A stretch of DNA of 64,000 nt from Polynucleobacter arcticus (GCF_013307205.1 NZ_CP028940.1:1657702-1721701), one strand, 5' to 3'; shown: positions 1 through 8,229, numbered from the stretch's first letter. A program made the numbers and translations. Notes: generated by a model not told the origin, from the letters alone.

Positions 1-1
1 T

Positions 2-226
2 GAATACAAAGGTTATATACAAACCTCTCCCAATGGAGTGTCTAACTCTTACAGTGCTACTGGGGCATTCCAGGGATCAGCTCAAGTACAAGGTAACCAA
101 ACAAATTTCTATGGGCCTCAGGGTCAATATCAAGGAAATATCCAAGCGCCGATTACCACCCCACCAAATACAACAATTGGAACACCCCCACAGGTGAATC
201 AAGCACCTAGCATCAAGGGTTGGTGA
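2..226 (+). CDS. 3' end of an unrecognised Gln/Asn/Pro-rich protein (truncated by window edge)
   Basis: The reading frame is open from base 2 to a TGA at 224-226, so 74 C-terminal residues are visible and the start lies outside the window. An internal GTG at 38 gives a shorter reading, but the frame stays open upstream, so a partial gene is more likely. The sequence is low complexity, rich in Gln, Asn, Gly and Pro, with repeated short Q-G-N/Q-x-Q patterns and a Pro/Thr-rich stretch before the end. No family is recognised. It may belong to the same integrated element as the next two genes. Confidence 0.5.
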   Translation, partial: EYKGYIQTSPNGVSNSYSATGAFQGSAQVQGNQTNFYGPQGQYQGNIQAPITTPPNTTIGTPPQVNQAPSIKGW

Positions 227-376
227 TTAGCTAGTGGAGTATTAAGACGCTATTTTGGTGGTGGATAGAGAACCCAAAAAAGGGTCTCGTGAATATGGGC
301 TCTGCGGTTGTATATGGCTGTGAGTCGAATCACTACAAATATTATCTGAACACCGAACCCTACTAACTGCGAATTT

Positions 377-1381
377 TTAAATGAAGAAATTCATTACTTT
401 CTTGTACTCTATTGGGCTTCCATCAAAAATCTCTTTGAGGCTACGACGCGATCCGCCGATCAACGATTTTTTGAATACGCTCTCCAACGAAGTTCCGCAG
501 GTAATTTGACCCGAAGACCTGGTCTTATTTAGCCTTAAAGCAAGTTCCGCCCCCATGGGATCAATTAAAAAGATCTTTAATCCCAATTCCACGGCTTGGG
601 TTAACGCCTCGTTAATATGCTCATCGCCAAATCCATACCCTATAACCATCAACCTAGCATTGGGCTCACTTAAGTATTCGGCAAATTTGTTTTGATACAT
701 CTGCAATATAGGGGTAGTAGAAATTTCTTGAGTTTTATTACCGCCCATAATCAAAAGAGGTGATCCATCTTCTTTCTGCCAATTAGAGGACCCATGTAAT
801 TTATATATAGGCTGCATTCTTGCTGATAAATCTACATTTAAATTAGATTGCGGAATCCATCTTCCCCGCGCCTTAGATAAATGATGAAATGGCTCCAATG
901 ATGGCCGAAAATCTAACCCAGGAAGTGATGCTCCATCCCATCTTCTAGGGGAAATTAAAGATAAATCGACCCTAGATAAGTAATGCTCTTCAAGCAAAAG
1001 ATCTTGATTGAGTGTAAAAATTGCGTCGAATTTGTTTAAAAAGGAAGCAATAGTTTTCGAAGACTCCTTAGGAGAGGTTTGCAAATCCCAATCATTAAGA
1101 TCAAGAAAACCAGAGTTCATATCGCCAAACATGACTAAAACCGCAGATTCAAATTCGGCCAAATCAAATTGCCACTCAGCTGGGTTGTTTTTAGCCAGCA
1201 TCTGCAACTCTGCCAAGGCAGCCTCAAAACCACCTGACAACTGGTGCTTCCATAGTAATTGTCGTAATTTGTCACTTCCAATAACTGCTTTGGTACCCAG
1301 TAAATATTCAAAAACTTCTGTAGCCAACCATCCACCCCAATTGCGGCTAAAACCAGCGCCCAGTAAAAGTAATTTTGGCAT
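377..1381 (-). CDS. SIR2-family NAD-binding protein (putative defence effector)
   Basis: This 334-residue protein carries the SIR2 Rossmann signatures in order: GAGFS at residues 8-12, TLNQD at 123-127, KLHGSSNW at 194-201 and GYGFGDEHIN at 248-257. By analogy with bacterial SIR2 effectors, Asn125 and His196 are the likely catalytic pair. Stand-alone SIR2 domains of this size are frequent NAD+-consuming effectors in phage defence (Thoeris ThsA, DSR, SIR2-HerA); that role here is inference. The C-terminal 60 residues match nothing I recognise. The ATG abuts the TAG of the upstream DUF2971 gene with no gap, so the two are almost certainly co-translated. It could instead be a non-defence NAD hydrolase or deacylase. 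Confidence 0.88.
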   Translation of the reverse strand: MPKLLLLGAGFSRNWGGWLATEVFEYLLGTKAVIGSDKLRQLLWKHQLSGGFEAALAELQMLAKNNPAEWQFDLAEFESAVLVMFGDMNSGFLDLNDWDLQTSPKESSKTIASFLNKFDAIFTLNQDLLLEEHYLSRVDLSLISPRRWDGASLPGLDFRPSLEPFHHLSKARGRWIPQSNLNVDLSARMQPIYKLHGSSNWQKEDGSPLLIMGGNKTQEISTTPILQMYQNKFAEYLSEPNARLMVIGYGFGDEHINEALTQAVELGLKIFLIDPMGAELALRLNKTRSSGQITCGTSLESVFKKSLIGGSRRSLKEIFDGSPIEYKKVMNFFI

Positions 1382-2245
1382 CTAATTCACTCTCTTGAAA
1401 ATTTTCAACCCATATGAGGACCTATCCTGCCTTGCAGAATAAATAATGGGCATAGAGAAGCCTTTTAATTCCCTGTCTTTTAAAATCTTTTCTATCAGAG
1501 GCATTTGCTCTTCTGGAAATCTACAACCCAAAATAATCCCAGTTAAGGCGCTAGGCTTAAATGGCAAAAAGCTATTGGCAAGCCCAGGCCTAATAATTCT
1601 TCGCTCTTGCTCATACCCCCAACTTTTAAATTTTCTTAACAAGCCGACTTTTAATGCATTCTCCTGCGGGTCAGTCCACTCGACAACAGGATAATCAGCC
1701 GAATATTCAACTGAAATAGCTTGTAAAAAAACTTCTGGGTTTATGCTGACATCAAATTGCAAAACCAAACCCTTATGCTGATCAGCGTAATGACTCCACA
1801 TTAAAATTTCCCTGGGATCTTGGGATAAGCAACATACACCAGCCGTGCCGGCGTGTTTTACACTGGACTCCATGACCCTTGCTTCTAAACCCTCAGGATC
1901 GAGCATTAATTGGTCAATTTGACGCTGTCTTAGTTTCCATGTTTTTTGAGCTATATCAGGGTTATTTTGAAGAATACCTTTTAGTCTTTCCCGTCGCTTT
2001 GCTGGATTTCTGTCAACCGTATAAACCCACTTCATATCAAATGGGTCGTTAAATGATTGCGGGGAACTTAACCATAAATTTGAGTCGCATATTATTGAAC
2101 TCAGATACTCCGGGGCGTTGCATGAGTAATATTTATAAAGAAAAACTTTGTAATTTTGCTTTACGATAAAGCGACGCCTTTCCCTAATCGGCAATAACGC
2201 GACCTCTTTAAGTAGCTGACTGGAAGAAATATTTGATTTAGGCAT
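1382..2245 (-). CDS. DUF2971 domain protein, partner of SIR2 gene
   Basis: This 287-residue protein has the DUF2971 hallmarks: LYKY at 36-39, SFNDPFD at 64-70, and a conserved core at 139-165 reading C-L-S, then LMWSHYAD, then HKG and LQFD. The biochemical function of the family is not established to my knowledge; members are often found in variable genome regions. No signal peptide or membrane segment is visible. It is the first gene of a two-gene leftward unit, and its stop TAG (1382-1384) is followed directly by the ATG of the SIR2 gene. No clear Shine-Dalgarno precedes its ATG at 2243-2245. It may act as sensor, regulator or second effector of the SIR2 protein (inference). Confidence 0.85.
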   Translation of the reverse strand: MPKSNISSSQLLKEVALLPIRERRRFIVKQNYKVFLYKYYSCNAPEYLSSIICDSNLWLSSPQSFNDPFDMKWVYTVDRNPAKRRERLKGILQNNPDIAQKTWKLRQRQIDQLMLDPEGLEARVMESSVKHAGTAGVCCLSQDPREILMWSHYADQHKGLVLQFDVSINPEVFLQAISVEYSADYPVVEWTDPQENALKVGLLRKFKSWGYEQERRIIRPGLANSFLPFKPSALTGIILGCRFPEEQMPLIEKILKDRELKGFSMPIIYSARQDRSSYGLKIFKRVN

Positions 2246-2553
2246 ACATATTCATGCAATTAGAGGTAGAAATTTCTCAAAAAATGTTCTCACCCAAAAT
2301 ACCTTGAAGTCTAAGGTCCAGCATATCAGAGCGGATCCGAAAATAGTGGCTTACCGGCATGATTTCAGAAAGCCTTACACAACTCCTATTAAACAGTTTT
2401 TGGAGATGGGCAGCAGAGCTCCAATAACATAGGGCCCGTGGATGCTGGAACTTCTGCCGTATACGGCGTAAGGGGTCTATGCATGATTCTTTTTCTATCG
2501 CCAACCCCTCCAGAATATGAAGACAATTTAATCAAATTGTACGAATGAAATCT

Positions 2554-2572
2554 GGGGGTATTTTTGGGGGTA
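2554..2572. repeat. Tandem GGGGGTA repeats, possible integrase arm sites
   Basis: Two GGGGGTA copies (2554-2560 and 2566-2572) are separated by five T. Closely spaced G-rich repeats of this sort are common beside attachment sites of tyrosine-recombinase elements. They lie about 70 bases inside the RNA-gene fragment. Function is inference; no integrase is in the window. Confidence 0.4.
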
Positions 2573-2639
2573 CTCTTTGAAATTCGTACCTTTTTGGTAT
2601 TACGTAACCTATTGTTTTTGATCTAGAAAATGGGATTTA

Positions 2640-2662
2640 GTTCGATCTCCGCCGACCCACCA
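2640..2662 (+). repeat. tRNA/tmRNA 3'-end-like fragment (candidate att site)
   Basis: The segment starts GTTCGATC, like a T-loop, and ends CCGACCCACCA, like an acceptor strand with CCA. The 5' half of a T-stem and the rest of a tRNA are missing upstream. The segment is also one base short of a canonical T-arm plus acceptor, so the parent RNA (tRNA or tmRNA) cannot be named. Such a 3' fragment followed by the original terminator is what integration into an RNA gene leaves at the distal end. Confidence 0.45.
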
Positions 2663-2689
2663 TTTTGAAGTAAATTGATCCGCTCAATA

Positions 2690-2727
2690 GACAAACGCCA
2701 CCTCATCAGGTGGCGTTTGTCTTTTCT
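2690..2727 (+). terminator. Strong rho-independent terminator
   Basis: A perfect 14-bp stem (2690-2703 with 2708-2721) has a four-base loop and is followed on the plus strand by a T-rich tail. It sits about 28 bases after the tRNA-like fragment, so it is probably the original terminator of that RNA gene. It may also stop leftward transcripts from the dehydratase gene. Confidence 0.75.
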
Positions 2728-2751
2728 TTGATCAGATTTAAATTGCTTGAA

Positions 2752-4494
2752 TCAACGCTTTGGTGTTTTCCCAACTATCTTTGCTGCCCTCAAGAAATCA
2801 AAGTCTACACCCTTATCAGCTTGGGTCACTGTGTCTAAGAAAAGCTTGAGATAGCCACGCTCTGCAGTCGGCTCAATCACTGGATTTTCTTGTGCTCGCT
2901 TAGCCAATTCTTCATCTGTAATCAGTAAGCTGATCTCACGATTTTTTACACTAAGACGAATGCGGTCACCATTTTTTACATGCGCTAGTGGCCCACCTAC
3001 TGCCGCTTCTGGGGTCACATGCAACACAATGGTTCCAAACGCCGTACCACTCATACGTCCATCAGAAATCCGCACAATATCTTTTACACCTGCGCGTGCC
3101 AGCTTCATCGGAATCGGAATATATCCCGCCTCTGGCATGCCAGGCGCACCCTTAGGACCAATATTCTTGAGCACCAAAATATCATCTACCGTGACATCTA
3201 AATCGGGGCTATCAATACGATTGGCAAGATCTTCAGAGTTTTCAAAAACAACCGCGCGACCTTCATGCTCCATAAGTTTTTCATTGGCAGCGGACTGTTT
3301 GATGATGGCGCCACCAGGAGCTAAGTTGCCATGTAGCACAGCAATACTGCCGCGTGGATAGATTGGGTTATCAAACTTACGCACTACATCTTGCTTAAAG
3401 CTAGGCGGTGCAGCGTCAATCTCTTCGCCCAAAGTGCGACCAGTTACTGTCATCGCATCCAGCTTTAACAAAGGCTTCAGTTCGCGCAGTAGGGTTGTCA
3501 TACCGCCGGCGTCATGGAAGTTCTCCATGTAGTGATCACCCGAGGGCTTGAGATCCACGAGTACGGGAGTCTCATCACCCATCTTATCTAGAGCATCTAA
3601 GTCAATCTCTAGGCCCATACGGCCAGCGATCGCAGCTAAATGTACGATCGCGTTTGTCGATCCGCCAATAGCCAACAAGACACGCATCGCATTTTCAAAA
3701 GCATCCGCTGTCAATATCTTGTCTATTGTTAAGCCATCTTTTGCCATCTGCACGGCACGAGCGCCCGACTCTTCCGCGACTCGAATACGATCAGCCGTTA
3801 CTGCTGGTGGAGTGGCGCCACCAGTAACCGTCATACCCAATGCCTCAGAAATACAGGCCATCGTGCTAGCTGTACCCATCACTGAGCAGGTACCTACGCT
3901 CGCAACTAGTTGGTCATTGACTTCATCTTTTTCAGCTTCGTCGATTTCACCAGCACGGAATTTCCCCCAATAGCGACGACAGTCAGTACATGCGCCAACA
4001 CGCTCGCTTCGATGCGATCCAGTCAACATTGATCCAGTAATCAGCTGAATAGCTGGAAGACCTGCTGAAGCCGCACCCATCATTTGCGCTGGAACTGTTT
4101 TGTCGCAACCACCAATCATAACTACCGCATCCATCGGTTGAGCGCGGAGCATCTCTTCAGTGTCCATCGACATCAGATTACGTAAATACATACTCGTTGG
4201 AGCAGCAAAACTTTCATGAATGGAGATCGTTGGAAAATCCATCGGCAAGCCACCAGCCAACATCACGCCGCGCTTAACAGCCTCAATCAGCTGCGGCATG
4301 TTTCCATGACAAGGGTTATATGCACTACCGGTATTGATAATGCCAATCACTGGGCGATCTAGAGCGCTATTGGTATAGCCAGCGCCCTTAATAAATGCTT
4401 TACGCAAGAACAAGGAAAAGCCCTTGTCGCCGTAACTTGTTAACCCCTTGCGTAAGCCGGTTTCAGTAGTTTGTTTTTTGTCTTTACTTGTCAT
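2752..4494 (-). CDS. IlvD/Edd family dehydratase, likely sugar-acid type
   Basis: This 580-residue protein belongs to the [Fe-S]-dependent dihydroxy-acid / sugar-acid dehydratases. Cys-containing motifs are visible at GGCDKT, GACTDC and GTCSVMGTASTMA. The last resembles the pentonate/arabonate dehydratase subgroup (GTC-x-x-MGTASTM) more than classical IlvD (CSGMFTAN type), so the substrate is probably an aldonic acid rather than the branched-chain amino acid intermediate; this is inference. The start ATG at 4492-4494 is preceded by a short AT-rich leader. The remnant of a Bug-type receptor lies directly upstream, consistent with a former uptake-plus-catabolism unit. True dihydroxy-acid dehydratase activity cannot be excluded. 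Confidence 0.85.
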   Translation of the reverse strand: MTSKDKKQTTETGLRKGLTSYGDKGFSLFLRKAFIKGAGYTNSALDRPVIGIINTGSAYNPCHGNMPQLIEAVKRGVMLAGGLPMDFPTISIHESFAAPTSMYLRNLMSMDTEEMLRAQPMDAVVMIGGCDKTVPAQMMGAASAGLPAIQLITGSMLTGSHRSERVGACTDCRRYWGKFRAGEIDEAEKDEVNDQLVASVGTCSVMGTASTMACISEALGMTVTGGATPPAVTADRIRVAEESGARAVQMAKDGLTIDKILTADAFENAMRVLLAIGGSTNAIVHLAAIAGRMGLEIDLDALDKMGDETPVLVDLKPSGDHYMENFHDAGGMTTLLRELKPLLKLDAMTVTGRTLGEEIDAAPPSFKQDVVRKFDNPIYPRGSIAVLHGNLAPGGAIIKQSAANEKLMEHEGRAVVFENSEDLANRIDSPDLDVTVDDILVLKNIGPKGAPGMPEAGYIPIPMKLARAGVKDIVRISDGRMSGTAFGTIVLHVTPEAAVGGPLAHVKNGDRIRLSVKNREISLLITDEELAKRAQENPVIEPTAERGYLKLFLDTVTQADKGVDFDFLRAAKIVGKTPKR

Positions 4495-4508
4495 GGAAAT
4501 TCTTTAAT

Positions 4509-4650
4509 TTAAAAATTAGCCTCTTTGATCACTTTTTCCCAGCGCTTCACTTCAGGCTTGAGCAATGGAGCTATTCAAACGATCAACGATAGGCATAGGT
4601 ATATCTACCGACGCAAGAACGCCGAGCCATAGCGTAATAGTAGCTACCTA
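4509..4650 (-). pseudogene. Decayed Bug/TctC solute-receptor C-terminus
   Basis: Two minus-strand fragments in different frames match the C-terminal part of Bug receptors. One frame reads LWLGVLASVDIP followed by PIVDRLN up to a stop; the second reads LKPEVKRWEKVIKEANF up to a TAA at 4509-4511. These correspond to the WxGLLAPAGTP-PIVDRLN and LxPEVKRWEKVIKEA stretches typical of the family. A frameshift or deletion separates them and the rest of the gene is gone. It lies upstream of the sugar-acid dehydratase gene on the same strand. An intact paralogue is at 10026-11024. Confidence 0.7.
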
Positions 4651-4775
4651 ATTGAAAATTGATCATTTTTGCCTCCATTGAACAGCTTTATTTTTATACT
4701 CTTAATATACTAAACTTTACTAATTCACCAACTTGAGCGTGCTAAGCTCAAACTACATCGTTACTAAGGATCGCC

Positions 4776-5198
4776 ATGTCAACCATTCAACCCTTTCATC
4801 TTGCTTTTCCTGTAGACAACCTAGAGGCAGCTCGCACTTTTTACGGCAGCACCTTAGGCTGCGCCGAGGGACGAAGCTCAGATGAATGGATTGACTTTGA
4901 TTTCTTTGGGCACCAGCTAGTTGCCCACCTTGCCCCTCAAGAATGCGGTCACGCAGCCTCAAATGAGGTTGACGGACATCAAGTTCCTGTAAAACATTTT
5001 GGGGTTGTTCTGACAATGCCAGATTGGCACGTCTTAGCTGAGCGTCTAAGCAAAAGCGGCATGAAATTCATCATAGAGCCGCAGATTCGATTTAAGGGAA
5101 AAGTGGGTGAGCAAGCCACCATGTTCTTCTTAGATCCCGCCGGGAATGCTCTAGAGTTCAAGGCATTTGAAGATCCAAGCCAACTCTTTGCAAAATAA
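4776..5198 (+). CDS. VOC (glyoxalase/dioxygenase-fold) family protein
   Basis: This 140-residue protein has vicinal-oxygen-chelate signatures: [17 protein letters not shown] at the N-terminus, HFGVVL in the middle and [15 protein letters not shown] near the end. His8, His73 and the late Glu are plausible metal ligands. It is a single-domain VOC protein of usual length; substrate unknown. The ATG follows an AAGGA ribosome binding site. It converges with the TonB-dependent receptor gene, leaving about 25 bases between stops. Confidence 0.85.
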   Translation: MSTIQPFHLAFPVDNLEAARTFYGSTLGCAEGRSSDEWIDFDFFGHQLVAHLAPQECGHAASNEVDGHQVPVKHFGVVLTMPDWHVLAERLSKSGMKFIIEPQIRFKGKVGEQATMFFLDPAGNALEFKAFEDPSQLFAK

Positions 5199-5223
5199 TT
5201 GGCTTGGATCTGACATCAAGAAA

Positions 5224-7287
5224 TTAAAAGTATTGGTAACTCATTCCCGCTTGAAAATTTAAGGGCGCTCCAGCGAAGATCCCGTCAGGGCTTCTGCTGG
5301 AGATGTATCGCTTGTTGAAGATATTATTCACCACGCCAAAGACCTTTAAGCTTTTATTAATCGAGTAATTTGTACTCCAATTGACTGTAGTGACCGAGGG
5401 TATTTCACCCAAGGTACCAATGGAGTTTGACTTAACTGTATTGGCTGAATCCGGAAATTGTTGCGAAAGGTAATTCAGGCTCACCAAAGAGTTAAATCCA
5501 TTTTTTTGATAGTTCACCCCGAGATTCGATGTCAGGTCAGGGGTGTAAGGAATCCGATTACCATCAGCACCAATTGAGGAGCTTCCCACAAATTTAGCCA
5601 CCGGGATGTAGGTCAGATTTCCATTAACGCTCCAACCAGCACCCAAGACATATCCTAAAGCCAATTCCATGCCTTGATGCAAGCTTTTGCCACCATTGGC
5701 CTTAGTGATTCCAGCTGCAAGACTTTGATTCACGATTTGATTGCTAAAGTTCATACTAAAAATTGCAGCATCGTAAGTAAACCCAGAATTCGCACCCCTC
5801 AAGCCGAATTCAATATTGGTAGAGCGCTCCGGATCTAATTGCTGATCAACCCCCTTTTCATTAATTGCAGTAGCCAATTGTGCGGGTGCAAATCCTTTAT
5901 AGACGCTGGAATACAGCTGTAGCTCTGGTATTACCTGCCATGTCGCACCAAGCTGTGGAATCGTTTCTACATTTTTTGCGCTGCCATTTTTTTCAGTAAG
6001 GATGTTATTGCGAGTTTGGTTGTAGCTTTCAATACGTAATCCTGGAATCAAAGCAAAGTCTTTAGTGAGTAAAAATCGATTTTGGGCAAAGATTGCTGAC
6101 GAATTGGCTTTATTCTCCTCATGACCAGTAACCCTGCCTGATTTTGCAAAACTAGTAGATGCCACCATTTGATTGGTTTGCGACTCAGTATGCAGACGCA
6201 CTCCAAACTCAAGCGCATTCTTGATTCCCATTGCACTATATTCATGGGAAATGCGGGAATCAACACCGAGCATCTGAAATTCGCGATTACGGCCAAACAT
6301 ACAGTTAGCGGTCCCATTGCAAGCATTAAAAACTGTCTGATCCGCATTGCGAGCACTGATACTTTGTCGCCAATAATCTCGCCCCAACTTACTCCAATAC
6401 AGCAAGGTATTCAGCTTGGTATCTGCATCTATTTCCCATGCATGATTAATATCAACGGCGTTTCTTTGTGTCACAAAGTAATCATTTGGTGCTGGATTTG
6501 ACGATATTTTATTAATGTACTGATTGGGCCTTAATCCCACATATGAAGTATTTATATTATTGTCATAGTGGGTGTACTTCAAACTCAACCATTGATCTTG
6601 ATTAATGCTAATACCACCCTTGAATAAGATGTCATACATTTTGTAGCCATTGTCCTGATAACCATTCGACTCTGATTTGATGATGTTGATGCCGGCGATA
6701 GCCCCGTTTAAATCTGACTTAGCACCAGCCTCAATTTGAGCCAATTGATAGCCATAGTTACCAGCTTTAGCAGAGAGCTTCAAACCCTGCTCCGGAGTTT
6801 TGGTCAAGTAATTCACTACACCGCCAATATTGGATGGACCATATTGCAGGCCTGAGGCACCCTTTAATACTTCTATCCCACTCATGCGATCAACAGGCGG
6901 ACTGTAATAGGATGCATTCGAAATAAACAAACTAGGATGAATCGGCGCACCATCCTCCAGCAGCAATACTTTTTGACTGCGACTCGGATTGAGACCCCGA
7001 ATTCCAATATTTGGGATAGAGCCAAGGCCACCTTCATCACCGCGAATGTTTACCCCAGGAATAGTCTTTAGGGCATCTTGGAGTGATAAAGGTTGCAGTA
7101 TTTCTAACTGTTTCTGATTAATCACATCGACAGTCCCTGGAATTTTGGATCGCGCATTGACTCCGCGACCCACAATATCCATCCTTGGTAAATCAGTTTC
7201 CTGAGCATGAATATCTATAGCAAACGACCATCCACATACCAATGCAATACTTGAGGCCCAAGCTACTTTTTGCTGCTTCATATGCAA
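5224..7287 (-). CDS. TonB-dependent outer-membrane receptor (iron/haem uptake)
   Basis: This 687-residue receptor has a signal peptide ending near AIDIHAQ, an N-terminal plug (TVDVINQKQLE, LQDALKTIPGV, IGIRGLNPSRS, VLKGASGLQYGPSNIGGVVNY) and a C-terminal beta-barrel ending in aromatic Phe, as expected for outer-membrane insertion. The plug resembles FecA-type ferric receptors. It is the third gene of a tonB-hemP-receptor unit with a Fur box upstream, so ferric iron or haem is the likely cargo (inference). The exact ligand cannot be read from sequence. No truncation is seen. Confidence 0.9.
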   Translation of the reverse strand: MHMKQQKVAWASSIALVCGWSFAIDIHAQETDLPRMDIVGRGVNARSKIPGTVDVINQKQLEILQPLSLQDALKTIPGVNIRGDEGGLGSIPNIGIRGLNPSRSQKVLLLEDGAPIHPSLFISNASYYSPPVDRMSGIEVLKGASGLQYGPSNIGGVVNYLTKTPEQGLKLSAKAGNYGYQLAQIEAGAKSDLNGAIAGINIIKSESNGYQDNGYKMYDILFKGGISINQDQWLSLKYTHYDNNINTSYVGLRPNQYINKISSNPAPNDYFVTQRNAVDINHAWEIDADTKLNTLLYWSKLGRDYWRQSISARNADQTVFNACNGTANCMFGRNREFQMLGVDSRISHEYSAMGIKNALEFGVRLHTESQTNQMVASTSFAKSGRVTGHEENKANSSAIFAQNRFLLTKDFALIPGLRIESYNQTRNNILTEKNGSAKNVETIPQLGATWQVIPELQLYSSVYKGFAPAQLATAINEKGVDQQLDPERSTNIEFGLRGANSGFTYDAAIFSMNFSNQIVNQSLAAGITKANGGKSLHQGMELALGYVLGAGWSVNGNLTYIPVAKFVGSSSIGADGNRIPYTPDLTSNLGVNYQKNGFNSLVSLNYLSQQFPDSANTVKSNSIGTLGEIPSVTTVNWSTNYSINKSLKVFGVVNNIFNKRYISSRSPDGIFAGAPLNFQAGMSYQYF

Positions 7288-7365
7288 TCTCCAGAGATAT
7301 AAATTAAAAATCGCTGGCTATTTGCATCTCAAGATACTTTTGCTGGCTAATGAATTAGTGAAAGA

Positions 7366-7542
7366 TTATTTGGTCAAGATTAATTTCCTTAACTTAGTGA
7401 TACTCAATGTGTATCTTTGGCCATCGTGCAGAATGACAATCGATTTATCTTGACCCAACAAAGTAGTGCTGGAAATGACCTTTCCCCAGCTCTTTGTCAG
7501 ACAATGGGATTCCTGGAGCGGCCCTTTGAAATCAAAATTCAC
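7366..7542 (-). CDS. hemP: HemP/HmuP-family small haem-uptake protein
   Basis: This is a 58-residue frame with a GTG start one base after the tonB stop. Its C-terminal third (IVILHDGQRYTLSITKLRKL, ending in ILTK) is the HemP/HmuP signature: I-x-H-x-G-x-x-Y-x-L-R/S-x-T-x-x-x-K-L-I-L-T-K. In other proteobacteria HmuP is needed for expression of haem receptor genes. Its position between tonB and a receptor gene, under a Fur box, points to haem as the cargo of the receptor. The N-terminal half is poorly conserved, so the start could differ. Confidence 0.82.
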   Translation of the reverse strand: MNFDFKGPLQESHCLTKSWGKVISSTTLLGQDKSIVILHDGQRYTLSITKLRKLILTK

Positions 7543-7543
7543 T

Positions 7544-8128
7544 CTAGGCCTCCAATCTAAAATGAATAGGTAGGCGATAGCAATCTGATGAAGGCGCTTT
7601 AACTATCTCTAGCGCTGAGAATTTCCAGGTTTTGATGGTTTCTAAGGCGGATTGATCTAATCTTTGATGGCCCGAGCTCTTCATAACAACAACACTTTCA
7701 ACATTACCCCGGTGACTTAGGCAAACTTGAAGATCAACGGCGCCCTGCTCCCCCATTCGCCTACTCGCCAAAGGGTATGGTGGTCTTGGATTGACAAACT
7801 TTTCGCGCGCTTGGATGCCTTTACTCGCTAATGATGATGAGGGTGACTTTGACTCAGAATCACTTACAACCGAAATTGAAGAGGTTGTTAGCTTTGAATC
7901 TTTAGGACTGAGATTAAAGCCTAGCGTTTTTATAGGTATAGAGGGGATGCGCCGGTCGCTTGAATCCACGAAGAGATTAAGCGTAATAATATCTTTGGAC
8001 AATAAAACTGGATTGGCTCGAGGATAGAGACTCACCGCATGAAACAACACCAGATGCATCGAGATCACTAAAAGAATAACTACAGCATTCCTATTTAATT
8101 TCATTCTTGCACTTCTCAGCAAATCCAT
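7544..8128 (-). CDS. tonB: TonB family energy-transducing protein
   Basis: This 194-residue protein has one N-terminal membrane segment (VVILLVISMHLVLFHAVSL), a Ser/Lys-rich periplasmic linker and a C-terminal TonB domain (RPPYPLASRRMGEQGAVDLQ, then SSGHQRLDQSALETIKTWKF). It couples the inner-membrane proton-motive force to outer-membrane receptors. The linker is short and lacks the long Pro-Glu/Pro-Lys repeats of E. coli TonB. No exbB/exbD are adjacent. It is first in the tonB-hemP-receptor unit and lies 30 bases from a Fur box. It may be dedicated to the receptor encoded here. Confidence 0.88.
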   Translation of the reverse strand: MDLLRSARMKLNRNAVVILLVISMHLVLFHAVSLYPRANPVLLSKDIITLNLFVDSSDRRIPSIPIKTLGFNLSPKDSKLTTSSISVVSDSESKSPSSSLASKGIQAREKFVNPRPPYPLASRRMGEQGAVDLQVCLSHRGNVESVVVMKSSGHQRLDQSALETIKTWKFSALEIVKAPSSDCYRLPIHFRLEA

Positions 8129-8157
8129 CTCCCCAACTGCTACTCACAAATATTACA

Positions 8158-8176
8158 AATGAAAATCATTCTCATT
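8158..8176 (-). promoter_or_regulatory. Fur box upstream of tonB
   Basis: AATGAAAATCATTCTCATT is a 9-1-9 inverted repeat with one mismatch, close to the Fur consensus GATAATGATAATCATTATC. It lies 30-48 bases upstream of the tonB start, so iron-dependent repression of tonB-hemP-receptor is expected. Confidence 0.8.
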
Positions 8177-8200
8177 CATTTTATGGAAGGCAACTTGTTT

Positions 8201-8229
8201 AAACAACCCCTCGGCATAAGGGGGTGTTT
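8201..8229 (-). terminator. Possible terminator after methyltransferase gene
   Basis: An 11-bp stem with one mismatch (8201-8211 with 8219-8229) lies 40 bases past the methyltransferase stop. The tail on the minus strand is not a strong U-run, so function is uncertain. Confidence 0.35.

Larger units (their letters stand above)
2246..2751. other. Gene-free junction, probable right edge of an integrated element
   Basis: No convincing gene lies between the DUF2971 start and the dehydratase stop. A 75-codon minus-strand frame at 2277-2504 has no recognisable motif and was not called. From 2550 onward the stretch holds short G-rich direct repeats, a tRNA/tmRNA 3'-end-like fragment and a strong hairpin, listed separately. 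The order fits the recombined end of an element that entered the 3' end of an RNA gene. Confidence 0.5.

Noticed and set aside
1008..1385. Plus-strand frames opposite the SIR2 and DUF2971 genes
   Set aside because: They are antisense shadows of well-supported genes with clear motifs.
2277..2504. 75-codon minus-strand frame upstream of the DUF2971 gene
   Set aside because: No recognisable motif and an odd composition; no ribosome binding site seen. It may be chance in the junction region.
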